A DNA stretch of 38,839 nucleotides from an uncultured Prevotellaceae bacterium (lineage in GTDB: Bacteria > Bacteroidota > Bacteroidia > Bacteroidales > Bacteroidaceae): assembly GCA_946407895.1 (NCBI GenBank), contig CAMJQA010000030.1, positions 1 through 38,839 on the forward strand. The letters are read 5' to 3'. The position numbers were made by a program, and so were the translations under genes. Shown here in pieces: positions 32,501 to 38,839 of this stretch; the stretch's first letter is position 1; each line of letters begins with the position of its first letter. The notes under the pieces are model-generated. The model searched no databases. It was not told the DNA's origin and was given only the letters and a program-made list of their open reading frames with translations.

Positions 32501-35006
32501 TCGGGGTGCTGGTGTTGGGATAATAATAGAAATATTTCTCCTCGTTACCCACACGATAGTAGGTGGGGCAGTAAGTTCCCGTAAACGATGCAGTAAATGT
32601 AGTGGATTCACCCTTTTTCAGGCTTACATATCCTCCTGCACCATCGTCGGGACAAGTCGTGGTGAGTGAATAGCCTCCACCGCCACGCTCCTCGACAGGA
32701 TAGACAACGGCGAAGTTGGCATTGTCACTCATAGCATAGGCGGCATTTCTACTACTATATCTCTCCCATTTCTTATGACCTGCTGCTGTGTTGTAACCGA
32801 GGGTGACAAAAAGATTATAGAATCCGCTCCCGTCATCGAAGGCGGCAGTTATGTTGTTGAGGGTTCCTTTGCCCGATACGCTTCTTGAGTAGAAATAATA
32901 AGCATCATAAAAATTATTACCAGGGCTGCCCGTAGTTGTAAGTATATCCTGCCAGCCATTATTTACCATCTGTTCTTGCTCTCCCAAAGGATATATGGCA
33001 AGCCATCGCCCGTTATTTTGGAAACGGATGAACGGTTCGTAATAGAGTGCACCACCAAAATAGGTTCTGGCCTCTTCACTTCCATTGGCGAACATAGAGC
33101 CTTCCCAAATGACTGTTGAGGGATTGAAGGTCGTGGTGTTGGCAATCATACCGCTATTGTTAGCCATGAAATTGACATTGGTGCCATCGTCGTAGAAGAA
33201 GACATAATTGCGGTCGCTCATGTCTGTGGCATTGGCACGGCGTGTAAACACATCCGAGGTGATATAGCCCGTGGTGGCTGTGGCGGCCTTCATGGTGATA
33301 AGCTTCACCAAATGGTTCTCCGCAAAGGTGGGGTTCGCGTTACCTGTTGTCCAGGAACTACTGGAAGAGGTCGGCACACCAGGGTCTGTTTCTCCGGTAT
33401 CCACATCGTAAGAATTGTAGTAGAAGGTCACGCCATCATCACTGCTTTCAAAGGTGGCTGTGGCTATTTTGGCTGAAACAGTGAATGACATATATGGCTT
33501 TTCCAGCTTGACAAGCTCATACGTTCCAATCTCTGAGTCAAGATAATCTCCATGTTCTGCTATGGCCTTGATAGTGGTGGCATCGCTTTGCACGAAGGGT
33601 CCGCTATAGACATCGCTGCTGGTGGTGGGGTCTGAGCCGTCTGTGGTGTAATAAATGGTGGATCCGGCTGTTGTGCAGGAAATAGTCACCTTATTGGTAG
33701 AATTATCAAAGCTGAAGGTCGGGGTTGCTGCAGCCGCAGTCACCTTCACGGTAACTGTCGTAGTTGCCATTACTCCGTCATTATCATTAAGGGCATTTAT
33801 CGTCAAGGTGGCTGTGCCTATGTCAACTGCCGATACGGTCACCGTGCCGGCATTGTCACATGTAGCTGTAAAGACGTCTGAGTTGCTCGACGAGACAGAC
33901 ACTTTGTTATAGGCATCAGCAGGAGACAAGGTATAGGTTACCGTCCGCGTTGCACTATTTCCCATTTTCAGCGTGGCTGGAGTAGCTGTGATGCTGGTGG
34001 CATAGGGCTGGAACCGGGCATAAAGGGTTGTTTTTGTGGGGCTATTGCTGTCGGTAGAAGTGGAGGTGATGGCTTTGGTGTAGCTGGTATTTGTATTTTC
34101 AATGCTTCCATCGGCAGCCGTACTCCAACCTAAGAAGTGGTATTGAGAAGTAGGTGTAGCAGTGAAGGTGGCATTTGTAGATGCGGATGTAGAGCTTGAT
34201 GTTTCACCATATTTGCTTGCCTCTGAAACGGAGGCAGACACCGTGCCCGCACCATCGGGAGCAGAAACGGCTGTGGCAGAAAAATAGAATTGTGGGAGGG
34301 CTGCGAAGCGGGCATAATAGGTCGTATTGGTAGGACTACCACTGTTTGTGGAAGTGGATGTCAGTGTGGGGTTATAAGGATTATCCGTACTCACGATACT
34401 ACCATCAGCCGTTGTGCTCCACCCTAAAAATTCATATCCTGTGTTAGCCGTAGCCGAGAAAGCTATCGCTGTGGTTGTGGCAGAGGTACTGTTCCAATGC
34501 TCGCCACGTGCATTAGCAGTTGCTGGGCTTGTTGATGCTGTACCGGCATCCGAGGGCGTCGCTGTTGCTGTGCCACTGAAATAGAATAGTGGCTTTTCGG
34601 CAAAGATGGCATAGATATCACTTGTTGTTGCATTGCCCTGTCCATTATTTCTTGCTGCTTTATAGGTCCTCGTGTAAGAATTATTTGTATCTGTCAGATT
34701 AGCATTCACATTATTAGTTGTGGACCAACCTTTGAAATCATAGATGTCAGACGATGGAGTAGCAGTGAATGTGAAGGAGACATCACCTTGGCGTTGACTA
34801 ATATATCCAACTGCTGTACTCGTTGCTCCTGTTTCGCCATTTTGACCATTAGAACTTGCATAAACCGTTCCAGCACCTGTAGGACCTATGGCATGTGCTG
34901 TGACTTGAGCAAAATAGTTATTATTATTACCCCACGCCTGAACATTTCCCAAAATTGGGAACAGAATGCAGAGGATAACTCTCAGAAATATATAACGTGA
35001 CTTCAT
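26508..35006 (-). CDS. Giant adhesin-like surface protein (2832 aa) with InlB-like and glycine-rich repeats
   Basis: After a signal peptide (residues 1-24, ending NVQA) come three modules at about 31-136, 141-234 and 240-332, each ending in the 'FLGWST...YYARF' pattern of InlB B-type/Listeria-Bacteroides repeats. A BIG2-like domain follows (about 336-422), then a chitobiase C-terminal-like module (425-498, TISCTTAGSTIYYTTDGSDP). Later modules include another chitobiase-type piece (KWLYTLDGSDPDPDN). From about 1680 to the end there are dozens of copies of a glycine-rich unit, roughly 'V(Y/F)GGGNxAxVxGNTxVxIxGGxIG', suggesting a long beta-helix stalk. The protein ends FGGGLGSTATVSGNTNVVVGK inside a repeat, with no visible sorting domain. 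The ATG at 35006 overlaps the TGA of the DUF4105 gene. Likely exported and cell-surface; ligand unknown. Confidence 0.87.
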   Translation of the reverse strand: MKSRYIFLRVILCILFPILGNVQAWGNNNNYFAQVTAHAIGPTGAGTVYASSNGQNGETGATSTAVGYISQRQGDVSFTFTATPSSDIYDFKGWSTTNNVNANLTDTNNSYTRTYKAARNNGQGNATTSDIYAIFAEKPLFYFSGTATATPSDAGTASTSPATANARGEHWNSTSATTTAIAFSATANTGYEFLGWSTTADGSIVSTDNPYNPTLTSTSTNSGSPTNTTYYARFAALPQFYFSATAVSAPDGAGTVSASVSEASKYGETSSSTSASTNATFTATPTSQYHFLGWSTAADGSIENTNTSYTKAITSTSTDSNSPTKTTLYARFQPYATSITATPATLKMGNSATRTVTYTLSPADAYNKVSVSSSNSDVFTATCDNAGTVTVSAVDIGTATLTINALNDNDGVMATTTVTVKVTAAAATPTFSFDNSTNKVTISCTTAGSTIYYTTDGSDPTTSSDVYSGPFVQSDATTIKAIAEHGDYLDSEIGTYELVKLEKPYMSFTVSAKIATATFESSDDGVTFYYNSYDVDTGETDPGVPTSSSSSWTTGNANPTFAENHLVKLITMKAATATTGYITSDVFTRRANATDMSDRNYVFFYDDGTNVNFMANNSGMIANTTTFNPSTVIWEGSMFANGSEEARTYFGGALYYEPFIRFQNNGRWLAIYPLGEQEQMVNNGWQDILTTTGSPGNNFYDAYYFYSRSVSGKGTLNNITAAFDDGSGFYNLFVTLGYNTAAGHKKWERYSSRNAAYAMSDNANFAVVYPVEERGGGGYSLTTTCPDDGAGGYVSLKKGESTTFTASFTGTYCPTYYRVGNEEKYFYYYPNTSTPMTTEPTGTNDIRITYELVNGQGYCELVGNKVTLLYDPGVDRLVSVRITATPYINDEAQTEAIQEEYCYFHILTNPPFPAPVINRVEGTNQYEITCTAANSEIEYRIGDETEWHTYSTPITVVTPGTVIMARSYRGRGTDSYELSDPVTYTVGGATLLIPTVTVDENGVVTIAANADNTVAHFGEDYKGEKWLYTLDGSDPDPDNVGGTNPTKTYDTATGVTLANGQRISVIAVDITSPAVLGHSAVAVAHYKVNSGADANNSGVITLNDYEDHEWSYYQASDDLPTGYPDELHSPYPRNVKITYYGYGENTLSTSRVREPAANTFTTNTTQGDVKVGIGEPGHTFIYYKTLERDANGRYPYQLIPNPFYVRPDVRDYSGNKTVTFTLNDAGGDGWGASYLKIDYSTPVNGHSTENIEFSESQGSKEVTKTIPTGVTFTLTWHAGGGQSDECSFTVSGYDNNNSTYSSGTGLQSGPLTAIKVHGTESVSTYTGFYKWRIKSIGTGNIYTASSGGNALAVGAMLDAETTYYFDPSDNAETNVHNAESMTIELEALWAPAGISTNGTFSNTEGNANYNYNSVERNFYVGQSGTGNNVFSISTPCTYSSFYPNGTTDGTTVATLANRKIMGIGNASGDSKLEYYIISGDNSTFTVANNNVTIGRGVTPSSTYCANVIQGMAASSNENLDYKLRIESGVFHYLSFINGYQNDNGQSQYTTTGGGWGQPAQPLSFGGTAHSIKGVLGSDYDRARLDNEKLTLTGPAIMGYACSLTSPNNRTRKTFDLTVKSGRFVTGIGTNMGNADVQQSFYMSIAGDHTYVGERSLTIEGGELANIAGGIDGFNQATSTNYQGTPNAWANNNVRSLTLRMKGGTVKGSIYGGAAKSPASGDRWMVFTGGTVKGWLGAGCNGTDDDGGQTYGESFVYVGGNTHVGGHTSNINGSEPGTVFGAGKGYAGGNGTSGEMSYGTNLAVADKCVIENNAYGGGNYGYAKLNTNVYVLGGDVQEKVFGGSNLKDGPEVKMYMTDGLVEKGLYGGSNSKGTITGNVEMHIDGGQVGVDANNIANVHGGGYGSATRVTGNVDLTIGSAVRASKYVTIYGDVYGGSAMGYVNGEAVSTSKHTNVTLNAGKIHGSLYGGGLGDRASLGTGHSDASANVYGPVQVTVNGGGVHATSNMGSGAVYGCNNVNGAPQSTVKVDIYGTDKPADGRKYALDAVYGGGNQAGYTGDPEVTVHNCDNSIEYVYGGGNAADITGSTTVTIWGGNEIGTVFGGGHGDKYSNPQYEANVTGNVAVNIHGGTIGQVFGGSNSKGTIGGKISIDVSRNQEAGKERCKMHIGEVYGGGNEADSNAGSIHIGCTGDKDYDEGIGDVYGGANKANVNGDITLDIEGGNINRVFGGNNSSGNISGTITVDIDWNSSYACRSYYLGSVFGGGNLAAYTAPANSPNYPEVNIKNTKGGNTTVSGNVFGAGMGDEVDGTKGVVTGNPVVNIIGGNIGGDVYGGGSYASVEGSTSVNLVGGSIAHNVYGGGLGSELSAAMVKGNATVLLNGGTSITGASNDCEVKGTIFGCNNVNGSPTGHVLVHVYKTVAKNDDGSLKEKPKKTTEVTDATPGTYEMAAVYGGGNLAAYEPADGETKPYTEVIIDGCDLTSIGYVYGGGNAASVPATNVTVNGTHEIGWLFGGGNGKDALPNGDPNPGANVGYRADGTTEYGSGTSTVNINGGTVHKAFGGSNTLGNVRTSATVNLDEAGSCPLEIDEVYGGGNEAFMAGGGEIILGCITYMKEIYGGARNADVGNNVSLTITSGHFDRVFGGNNQGGKIKGSIKVNIEETGCNPITIGELYGCGNAAAYSVHDKDGGRAADPELNIKSFTSIGRVFGGGLGASATVTGNPTVNIDEIVGKNASETSSYAGTTRPLPGGSTVTLPTHASDKIGAIGTVFGGGNAAPVIGNTNVNIGTQESVTYVSGDKSTNPVVGVDIREDVFGGGLGSTATVSGNTNVVVGK

Positions 35007-36352
35007 ATCGTGTTTGGTTTTAATGTTCGAAAGATATTTATATACGAGACCATCAAAGAAATGGCAAGCACAATGTATGTACTATCTGTCAGTGTATGAG
35101 GCCACAGCCATATAGCCAATGCCCAAATGCCAATGATAATAGCATAAGCCAGGCACCACCGTCTTCGCCATTTCCACAGAAACAGTGGCAAGGGGTTGAA
35201 GGGTATAATGAGCCAACTCCATTCGGTACAAACCAAATCGGAGAAGAAAATCAGATACACTGTAACGAAGCCTATCACAGTTTGAATAGCCAAAAGCGCA
35301 TATTCCATGATACTTGACTTCACGAAAAGACAAATCATTGTCAATATCAAGATTATGGTGGCAACTAATAACGGTGAGCACCAATGTGCCTTAGGATGAT
35401 GGTTGCTGGGAAGAAGCACTTTTGCCTCGTCTGATAATAGTTTCTGACCTTGCACTGTAGCATGTTGCAGTACATACAAAAGGTCAGCAGGCATGATGGC
35501 TTTATCCTCATTGGAGCACTCATCATCAATCTCACCATTACATATAAGATTTAGGAAGAACCATGTCCAGGGGAAGTTCTTTTCCTGAAGTTCTGTCAGC
35601 TCTCTGCGTGTCAGATGGCTGAATGTCTCGGGCCATGCCCCATATTGAATAGGTATGGTGTCAAGGCCTTCTTTCAGCATAGTCAAAGTACTATGTGCAC
35701 ATCCTCGCTTGATATAATCATAGGGCAGATATATCCCTTCCATTATATGATTGTCAAGCACACGCCACAGGTTACGCTTCACCTCGATAGGCAGGTTTAA
35801 ACGGTATTCCTTAACACCTCGCTTATCCGGTCTATATATATCAAGGTATTCTTCAAAGGGAATGGCAAACATACCCATCTTTAAATTACCCGCCAAGAAG
35901 GAAAGAATCTTGTGGCGTACATCTTCCGATTCATACGAGAACACGTAATCAAGATGATGGTCGGGACATTGCATGCGAATACCCACATGCCCCACAGTAG
36001 AATAGAGCACATCACCTGGATCAGCTACCACAAGTGACGCGATGACGAAGTTCTCATCTACAATGCTATCACCCACCTCAACAGCCTTCACCCCTTCAAC
36101 TCTCGCCGCCATTATCAGCGCGAGCATCAAAAGGACCTTGGTAGTGAGTTGTCGGTATATCTTATGAGATATAATCATTGATTGGGCCACATTGTGGATC
36201 AGAGTATGCACCATCTGCCCTAAGTCCCAGTACATTCGCAACAATTCCTCATTGGCAGCATAGATTGCTCTTTGCTGTGCCAATGCCACACGTCCCTTTA
36301 CTTGTCGGAGTAATGTGGTGTAGTTCGGGATATTGTTTACGCCTGTATTCAT
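35003..36352 (-). CDS. DUF4105 membrane protein, with an upstream DUF1016-like remnant in frame
   Basis: The frame encodes 449 aa. Residues 1-48 (e.g. YTTLLRQVKGRVALAQQRAI, then YAANEELLRMYWDLGQMV) match the N-terminus of DUF1016/YhcG-type PDDEXK nucleases but stop before any nuclease core. From the ATG at 36178 (residue 59) a signal peptide begins (MIISHKIYRQLTTKVLLMLA, then LIMAARVEGVKA), followed by DUF4105 (residues about 100-300; DPGDVLYSTVGHVGIRMQCP, YIKRGCAHSTLTML), an extracytoplasmic domain, then several transmembrane helices (ATIILILTMICLFV and later). I therefore think 36178 is the functional start, giving 391 aa, and 36179-36352 is a gene fragment; a true fusion cannot be excluded. 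The TGA overlaps the ATG of the 2832-aa gene as ATGA, indicating coupled translation. Confidence 0.8.
   Translation of the reverse strand: MNTGVNNIPNYTTLLRQVKGRVALAQQRAIYAANEELLRMYWDLGQMVHTLIHNVAQSMIISHKIYRQLTTKVLLMLALIMAARVEGVKAVEVGDSIVDENFVIASLVVADPGDVLYSTVGHVGIRMQCPDHHLDYVFSYESEDVRHKILSFLAGNLKMGMFAIPFEEYLDIYRPDKRGVKEYRLNLPIEVKRNLWRVLDNHIMEGIYLPYDYIKRGCAHSTLTMLKEGLDTIPIQYGAWPETFSHLTRRELTELQEKNFPWTWFFLNLICNGEIDDECSNEDKAIMPADLLYVLQHATVQGQKLLSDEAKVLLPSNHHPKAHWCSPLLVATIILILTMICLFVKSSIMEYALLAIQTVIGFVTVYLIFFSDLVCTEWSWLIIPFNPLPLFLWKWRRRWCLAYAIIIGIWALAIWLWPHTLTDSTYIVLAISLMVSYINIFRTLKPNTI
36179..36352 (-). pseudogene. 5' fragment of a DUF1016/YhcG-like nuclease gene
   Basis: The 48 residues from the ATG at 36352 carry the conserved 'L...VK.R...AQQRA..A.N.ELL.MYWDLGQM' start of the DUF1016 N-terminal domain and then lose similarity. 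Complete members are over 300 aa with a C-terminal PDDEXK nuclease, absent here. It is likely a leftover of a rearrangement next to the transposase gene, by chance in frame with the DUF4105 protein. Confidence 0.55.
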
Positions 36353-36425
36353 TATTTCATAATATTACTTTTCCTTATAGAACTTCTACTCCCACATTTC
36401 CCAGCATCAGTAGGGTGCTGATAAA

Positions 36426-36475
36426 GTTTAAAGACGAACGTTTAAAGTTTAAAGTGGATCGTTTAAAGTTTAAAG
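36426..36475 (-). repeat. Array of GTTTAAAG units with 21-bp period
   Basis: GTTTAAAG occurs at 36426, 36440, 36447, 36461 and 36468; the pair CGTTTAAAGTTTAAAG recurs after 21 bp (36439 and 36460). AACGTTTAAA is shared with the array at 24836-24893. A small inverted repeat CAGCA/TGCTG precedes it (36402-36420). It lies upstream of the DUF4105 frame and beyond the end of the transposase gene. Confidence 0.72.
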
Positions 36476-36509
36476 ACGTGCGTATCATATCTTTCATATC
36501 GTGGGGTGT

Positions 36510-36556
36510 ATTATGGTTCATATTATGGTTCATATTATGGTTCATATTATGGGTCG
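36510..36556 (+). repeat. 12-bp tandem repeat ATTATGGTTCAT, about 3.8 copies
   Basis: Identical copies begin at 36510, 36522 and 36534, with a degenerate fourth (ATTATGGGTCG) at 36546. It lies in the gap between the transposase gene and the DUF4105 gene; no gene uses it. Confidence 0.8.
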
Positions 36557-36592
36557 TTTATATATGCTTATTCTACGCTCTACTTCACTTTT

Positions 36593-38005
36593 TTATTGCC
36601 ACCAGCTGTCTTTCTTGCGGCACAGGGCCTGCACGAGGCAGTTAATGGTCTTACAGCGCGGCACATGTATGGATGTGTTGGCATGCCGGTAATGGTAATG
36701 CCAGGGCGTGACCATCAGGAGGTGGCCCTCGGCACAGAGATTCATGCGGTCTGCCGAAGGGTGGTAGCGGTCGGCAAAGCCGTTGTCGGCAACAACAACC
36801 ACAGCAAGACCTTTATTCACGGCTTCATCCATGATTTCCTGCTCGCCACGGGCTATCCGCGCCGAGGCAAGTACGGCACCCTGTGCCGCTTCTTCAAGGC
36901 AGCGTGCCTTCTGAATGCCGAACCGCGCCGTGTCTTTGCGGTGGCACACCACGGGTAGGCAACGGCGGTCGGTGAGGAGGCGGCGGTTGCCGAAGGTGTC
37001 GCAGGTGATGGTGCCGTCAGGCGCCATCAACAGCTGTCCGTACACCTCAGACCATGCCTCTTCAGTGAGGGCGCTGCCACACTCACGGCTTAGATAGCCG
37101 TGGAGGGCCTGTGGGGTGAGGGCGGTGGCGATGCCACCGCGCTGGGTATAGAGCCATGCACGATGGCTGTTGCGTAGCAGCCGCGTGCGCGGGTTATTGC
37201 GGATGTATTCGCGCTGCTGCGCCAGCTGCCCGGCGCGCAAGGGCATCACATCTGTGAAGCCGGCAGCGAAGAGCGGGCTGCGCCCGCTGCTGGCAGCCGA
37301 GGGTACCTTGTAGGGGGCCGCGGAGGGGGCAGAGGGGGAAACCTGCGGGTAAACCGCAGGAGCGCCAACCGAAACCGCAGGAGCGCCAAACGAAACCGCA
37401 GGGGCGCCAACCAAAACCGAGGGGGCAGGAGCACCAACAGAAACCCCAGGGGCGCCAACCGATGACGGAACCGCAGGGGCGCCAAACGAAACCGCAGGAG
37501 CACCAACCGAAACCGCAGGGGCGCCAACCGATGCTGAGGGGGCAGGAGCTGTGTGTTGAGTGCTGTTGGTGGCATCAGGTTTTCCCTGTTGCGTTACTCC
37601 CGCCTGCCATTGCTGGCCTGTCAGCTCCCAGTAGCGGCGGTTACAGCCTTTCTTGAATCCGGCGATGACTTGGCCGAGAGTGGCTTTCTTGCCGCCCTTT
37701 GTGGTGATGGCGCTATGTGCTTCTAAAATGAAATGGATGTGTTCGGGCATGATGACATAGTCCTGAACCTCAATCATCGGATAATAGGCAGGGATGCTGT
37801 GTAGCAATTCCTGCTCTATCATCTTCCCAATGGGTGAGAGGGCCACATGCGGCGCCCCCGTCATGCCGTTGGGCACACTGATATCACCTACGACCTGACC
37901 GAACGGCTGCTCCTGAGCATCTGCCACCTTTAGTGTGAGGTGGTAGATGCCAGGTAGAGCGTAGTCATGCTGGAAGCACCGTTGGGTCATGTCGTTTGTT
38001 TTCAT
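36593..38005 (-). CDS. REP-associated (RAYT-type) tyrosine transposase with low-complexity linker and a Rossmann-like C-terminus
   Basis: The 470-aa protein has the HUH motif in MPEHIHFILEAH (His89, His91) and the catalytic tyrosine region REYIRNNPRTRLL (Tyr267), the two hallmarks of Y1/RAYT transposases that cut single-stranded palindromic DNA. Between them, at about 158-218, is an insert of roughly nine SVGAPAV/SFGAPAV heptads encoded by a 21-bp minisatellite; the family normally has a short link there. The last 150 residues (GNRRLLTDRRCLPVVCHRKD, later GAVLASARIARGEQEIMDEA and VVVVADNGFADRYHPSADRM, CAEGHLLMVTPW) look like a Rossmann/SLOG-type nucleotide-binding fold akin to DprA, as I recall in other Bacteroidota RAYTs. 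It starts 6 bp after the stop of the upstream surface protein. Its DNA substrate could be among the palindromes of this window (inference). Confidence 0.85.
   Translation of the reverse strand: MKTNDMTQRCFQHDYALPGIYHLTLKVADAQEQPFGQVVGDISVPNGMTGAPHVALSPIGKMIEQELLHSIPAYYPMIEVQDYVIMPEHIHFILEAHSAITTKGGKKATLGQVIAGFKKGCNRRYWELTGQQWQAGVTQQGKPDATNSTQHTAPAPSASVGAPAVSVGAPAVSFGAPAVPSSVGAPGVSVGAPAPSVLVGAPAVSFGAPAVSVGAPAVYPQVSPSAPSAAPYKVPSAASSGRSPLFAAGFTDVMPLRAGQLAQQREYIRNNPRTRLLRNSHRAWLYTQRGGIATALTPQALHGYLSRECGSALTEEAWSEVYGQLLMAPDGTITCDTFGNRRLLTDRRCLPVVCHRKDTARFGIQKARCLEEAAQGAVLASARIARGEQEIMDEAVNKGLAVVVVADNGFADRYHPSADRMNLCAEGHLLMVTPWHYHYRHANTSIHVPRCKTINCLVQALCRKKDSWWQ
37352..37533 (-). repeat. 21-bp minisatellite inside the transposase gene
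   Basis: About nine copies of a 21-bp unit (around GCGCCAACCGAAACCGCAGG) with small variants encode SVGAPAV-type heptads. All copies keep the reading frame. Copy number is likely variable between strains. Confidence 0.82.
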
Positions 38006-38011
38006 ATATTG

Positions 38012-38839
38012 CTACTTCACTGCTATCTTAATCTTGTTCACCAGATATACGCCGGAGGCCACCTGCGTCTCCATTGTCTCGCCCGGCTGCAGGCTGAACG
38101 TGTTGATGACGGCACCAGCCGTATTGACGATGGTTACCTGTACCTCGCTGTTGTATGCCGAGGTGACGTAGATATGCTTGCGCTTAGCCGATACGAGCAG
38201 ACCCTCGTTTGCAGCCTCGCCCTGGTCGGGATCTGCCTCGCCACCGAACTGGGTGTTGAGGCTATTGAAGACGATGGATCGCGTCTCCTTGACACCGCCA
38301 CCTGTACTGCTGACTGTGAAGTACGGGCGGAACGGCACGGCATTCGGATAAACTGCCGGCGAACCAGTTCCAGCCACAACCTCGTAGGCACTGCCATCGG
38401 CATTGAGCCGGTAGCTACCGTCCTGCATGGACTTGCCCAAATAGTTAGGCGTGAAGGTGTACTTCTTGTTGTCCTTCGTATAATCAGAAGGCGCCAGTTC
38501 ATCGTCGCTGACCTTGATTGTCGTACCTGCCGGCGATGCGAAGGTAATGGTCTGCTTATTCAGCTTATTAATATCCACATAGGTATTCTTAGGAACGAAA
38601 TTACCGCTGAGGTCGAACTCGTAATAGGTCTGGCCCGGGAAGCCGACGATGTATGGCACACCGGAAGTCAGATACGGATAATCCTGGAAGGAATGTGCAG
38701 CGGCATAGTAGCGCTGGTAGTCCGTCTGTCCGTCCTTATAGCGCTGGTATATGTCTTCGTTCTTATCCTTTCCGTCGTTGGCATTGTAGTAGTAATCCCA
38801 CAGGAAGGTGTTGGTGTAGCTCTTACTATTGGCTCCGGC
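38012..38839 (-). CDS. Large surface protein, C-terminal part, with type IX-like sorting domain (5' end outside window)
   Basis: The frame is open from the stop at 38012 to the window edge at 38839 (about 275 residues visible); an apparent GTG start at 38659 is only an internal codon. The visible part begins KSYTNTFLWDYYYNANDGKD and passes through YLTSGVPYIVGFPGQTYYEF. The end, VQVTIVNTAGAVINTFSLQP then GETMETQVASGVYLVNKIKI AVK, fits a type A-like C-terminal sorting domain ('G.....l..GeT......GvYlVn..Ki.Vk'). Proteins of this type in Bacteroidales are large, secreted and repeat-rich. The transposase gene starts 6 bp after the stop, so both could share a transcript. Confidence 0.8.
   Translation of the reverse strand, partial: AGANSKSYTNTFLWDYYYNANDGKDKNEDIYQRYKDGQTDYQRYYAAAHSFQDYPYLTSGVPYIVGFPGQTYYEFDLSGNFVPKNTYVDINKLNKQTITFASPAGTTIKVSDDELAPSDYTKDNKKYTFTPNYLGKSMQDGSYRLNADGSAYEVVAGTGSPAVYPNAVPFRPYFTVSSTGGGVKETRSIVFNSLNTQFGGEADPDQGEAANEGLLVSAKRKHIYVTSAYNSEVQVTIVNTAGAVINTFSLQPGETMETQVASGVYLVNKIKIAVK

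Noticed and set aside
38012..38659. A separate 215-aa gene starting with GTG at 38659
   Set aside because: The same frame stays open with protein-like composition to the window edge, so it is the 3' part of a longer gene.

Overview
The window reads as chromosomal DNA of a Bacteroidota bacterium, most likely Prevotella-like. The evidence is a run of lipoproteins with Bacteroidales-style signal peptides, outer-membrane beta-barrels, giant surface proteins with type IX-secretion-like C-termini, a DUF4105 protein, a REP-associated transposase and one promoter of the TTTG/TAnnTTTG type. Only the first gene fragment is on the + strand; every other convincing gene is on the - strand.

Layout by coordinate. 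1-182: 3' end of a small winged-helix regulator, ending at a hairpin terminator shared with the convergent lipoprotein gene 309-878. 951-2678: one reading frame joining an ECF sigma factor, a transmembrane helix, a periplasmic linker and an outer-membrane beta-barrel. A near-identical bipartite motif (CGTGCAGTCTTTT, 11 bp, GGACT, ATA, GAGAC) stands upstream of both this gene and the lipoprotein gene, suggesting a self-regulating two-gene unit. 2917-21715: six same-strand genes, probably one operon of about 19 kb, transcribed from high to low coordinate: a 588-aa outer-membrane barrel, a 3667-aa secreted giant, a fibronectin type III protein, a lipoprotein with an Ig-like domain, a large lipoprotein and a DUF1573 protein. 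I read this as an uncharacterised cell-surface assembly. 21843-24521: a secreted protein with a type IX-like C-terminal signal, its own promoter and a terminator.

24522-26507 is a non-coding repeat island of about 2 kb. It holds two arrays of 14-bp palindromes at an exact 22-bp pitch, a third 22-bp-pitch array of AAACGTTT-type sites, a long inverted repeat, a possible MITE-like segment and a tandem repeat of about 290 bp. 26508-35006 encodes a 2832-aa adhesin-like protein, overlapped by 4 bp with an upstream DUF4105 membrane protein whose frame begins with a remnant of a DUF1016 (YhcG-like) domain. 36593-38005 is a RAYT-type transposase with a minisatellite-encoded linker. 38012-38839 is the 3' end of another large surface protein.

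The strongest leads for something undescribed are the sigma-barrel fusion with its duplicated promoter, the barrel/giant/FnIII/lipoprotein operon, and the fixed-pitch palindrome arrays. Function assignments rest on sequence motifs read by eye; no database search was possible.
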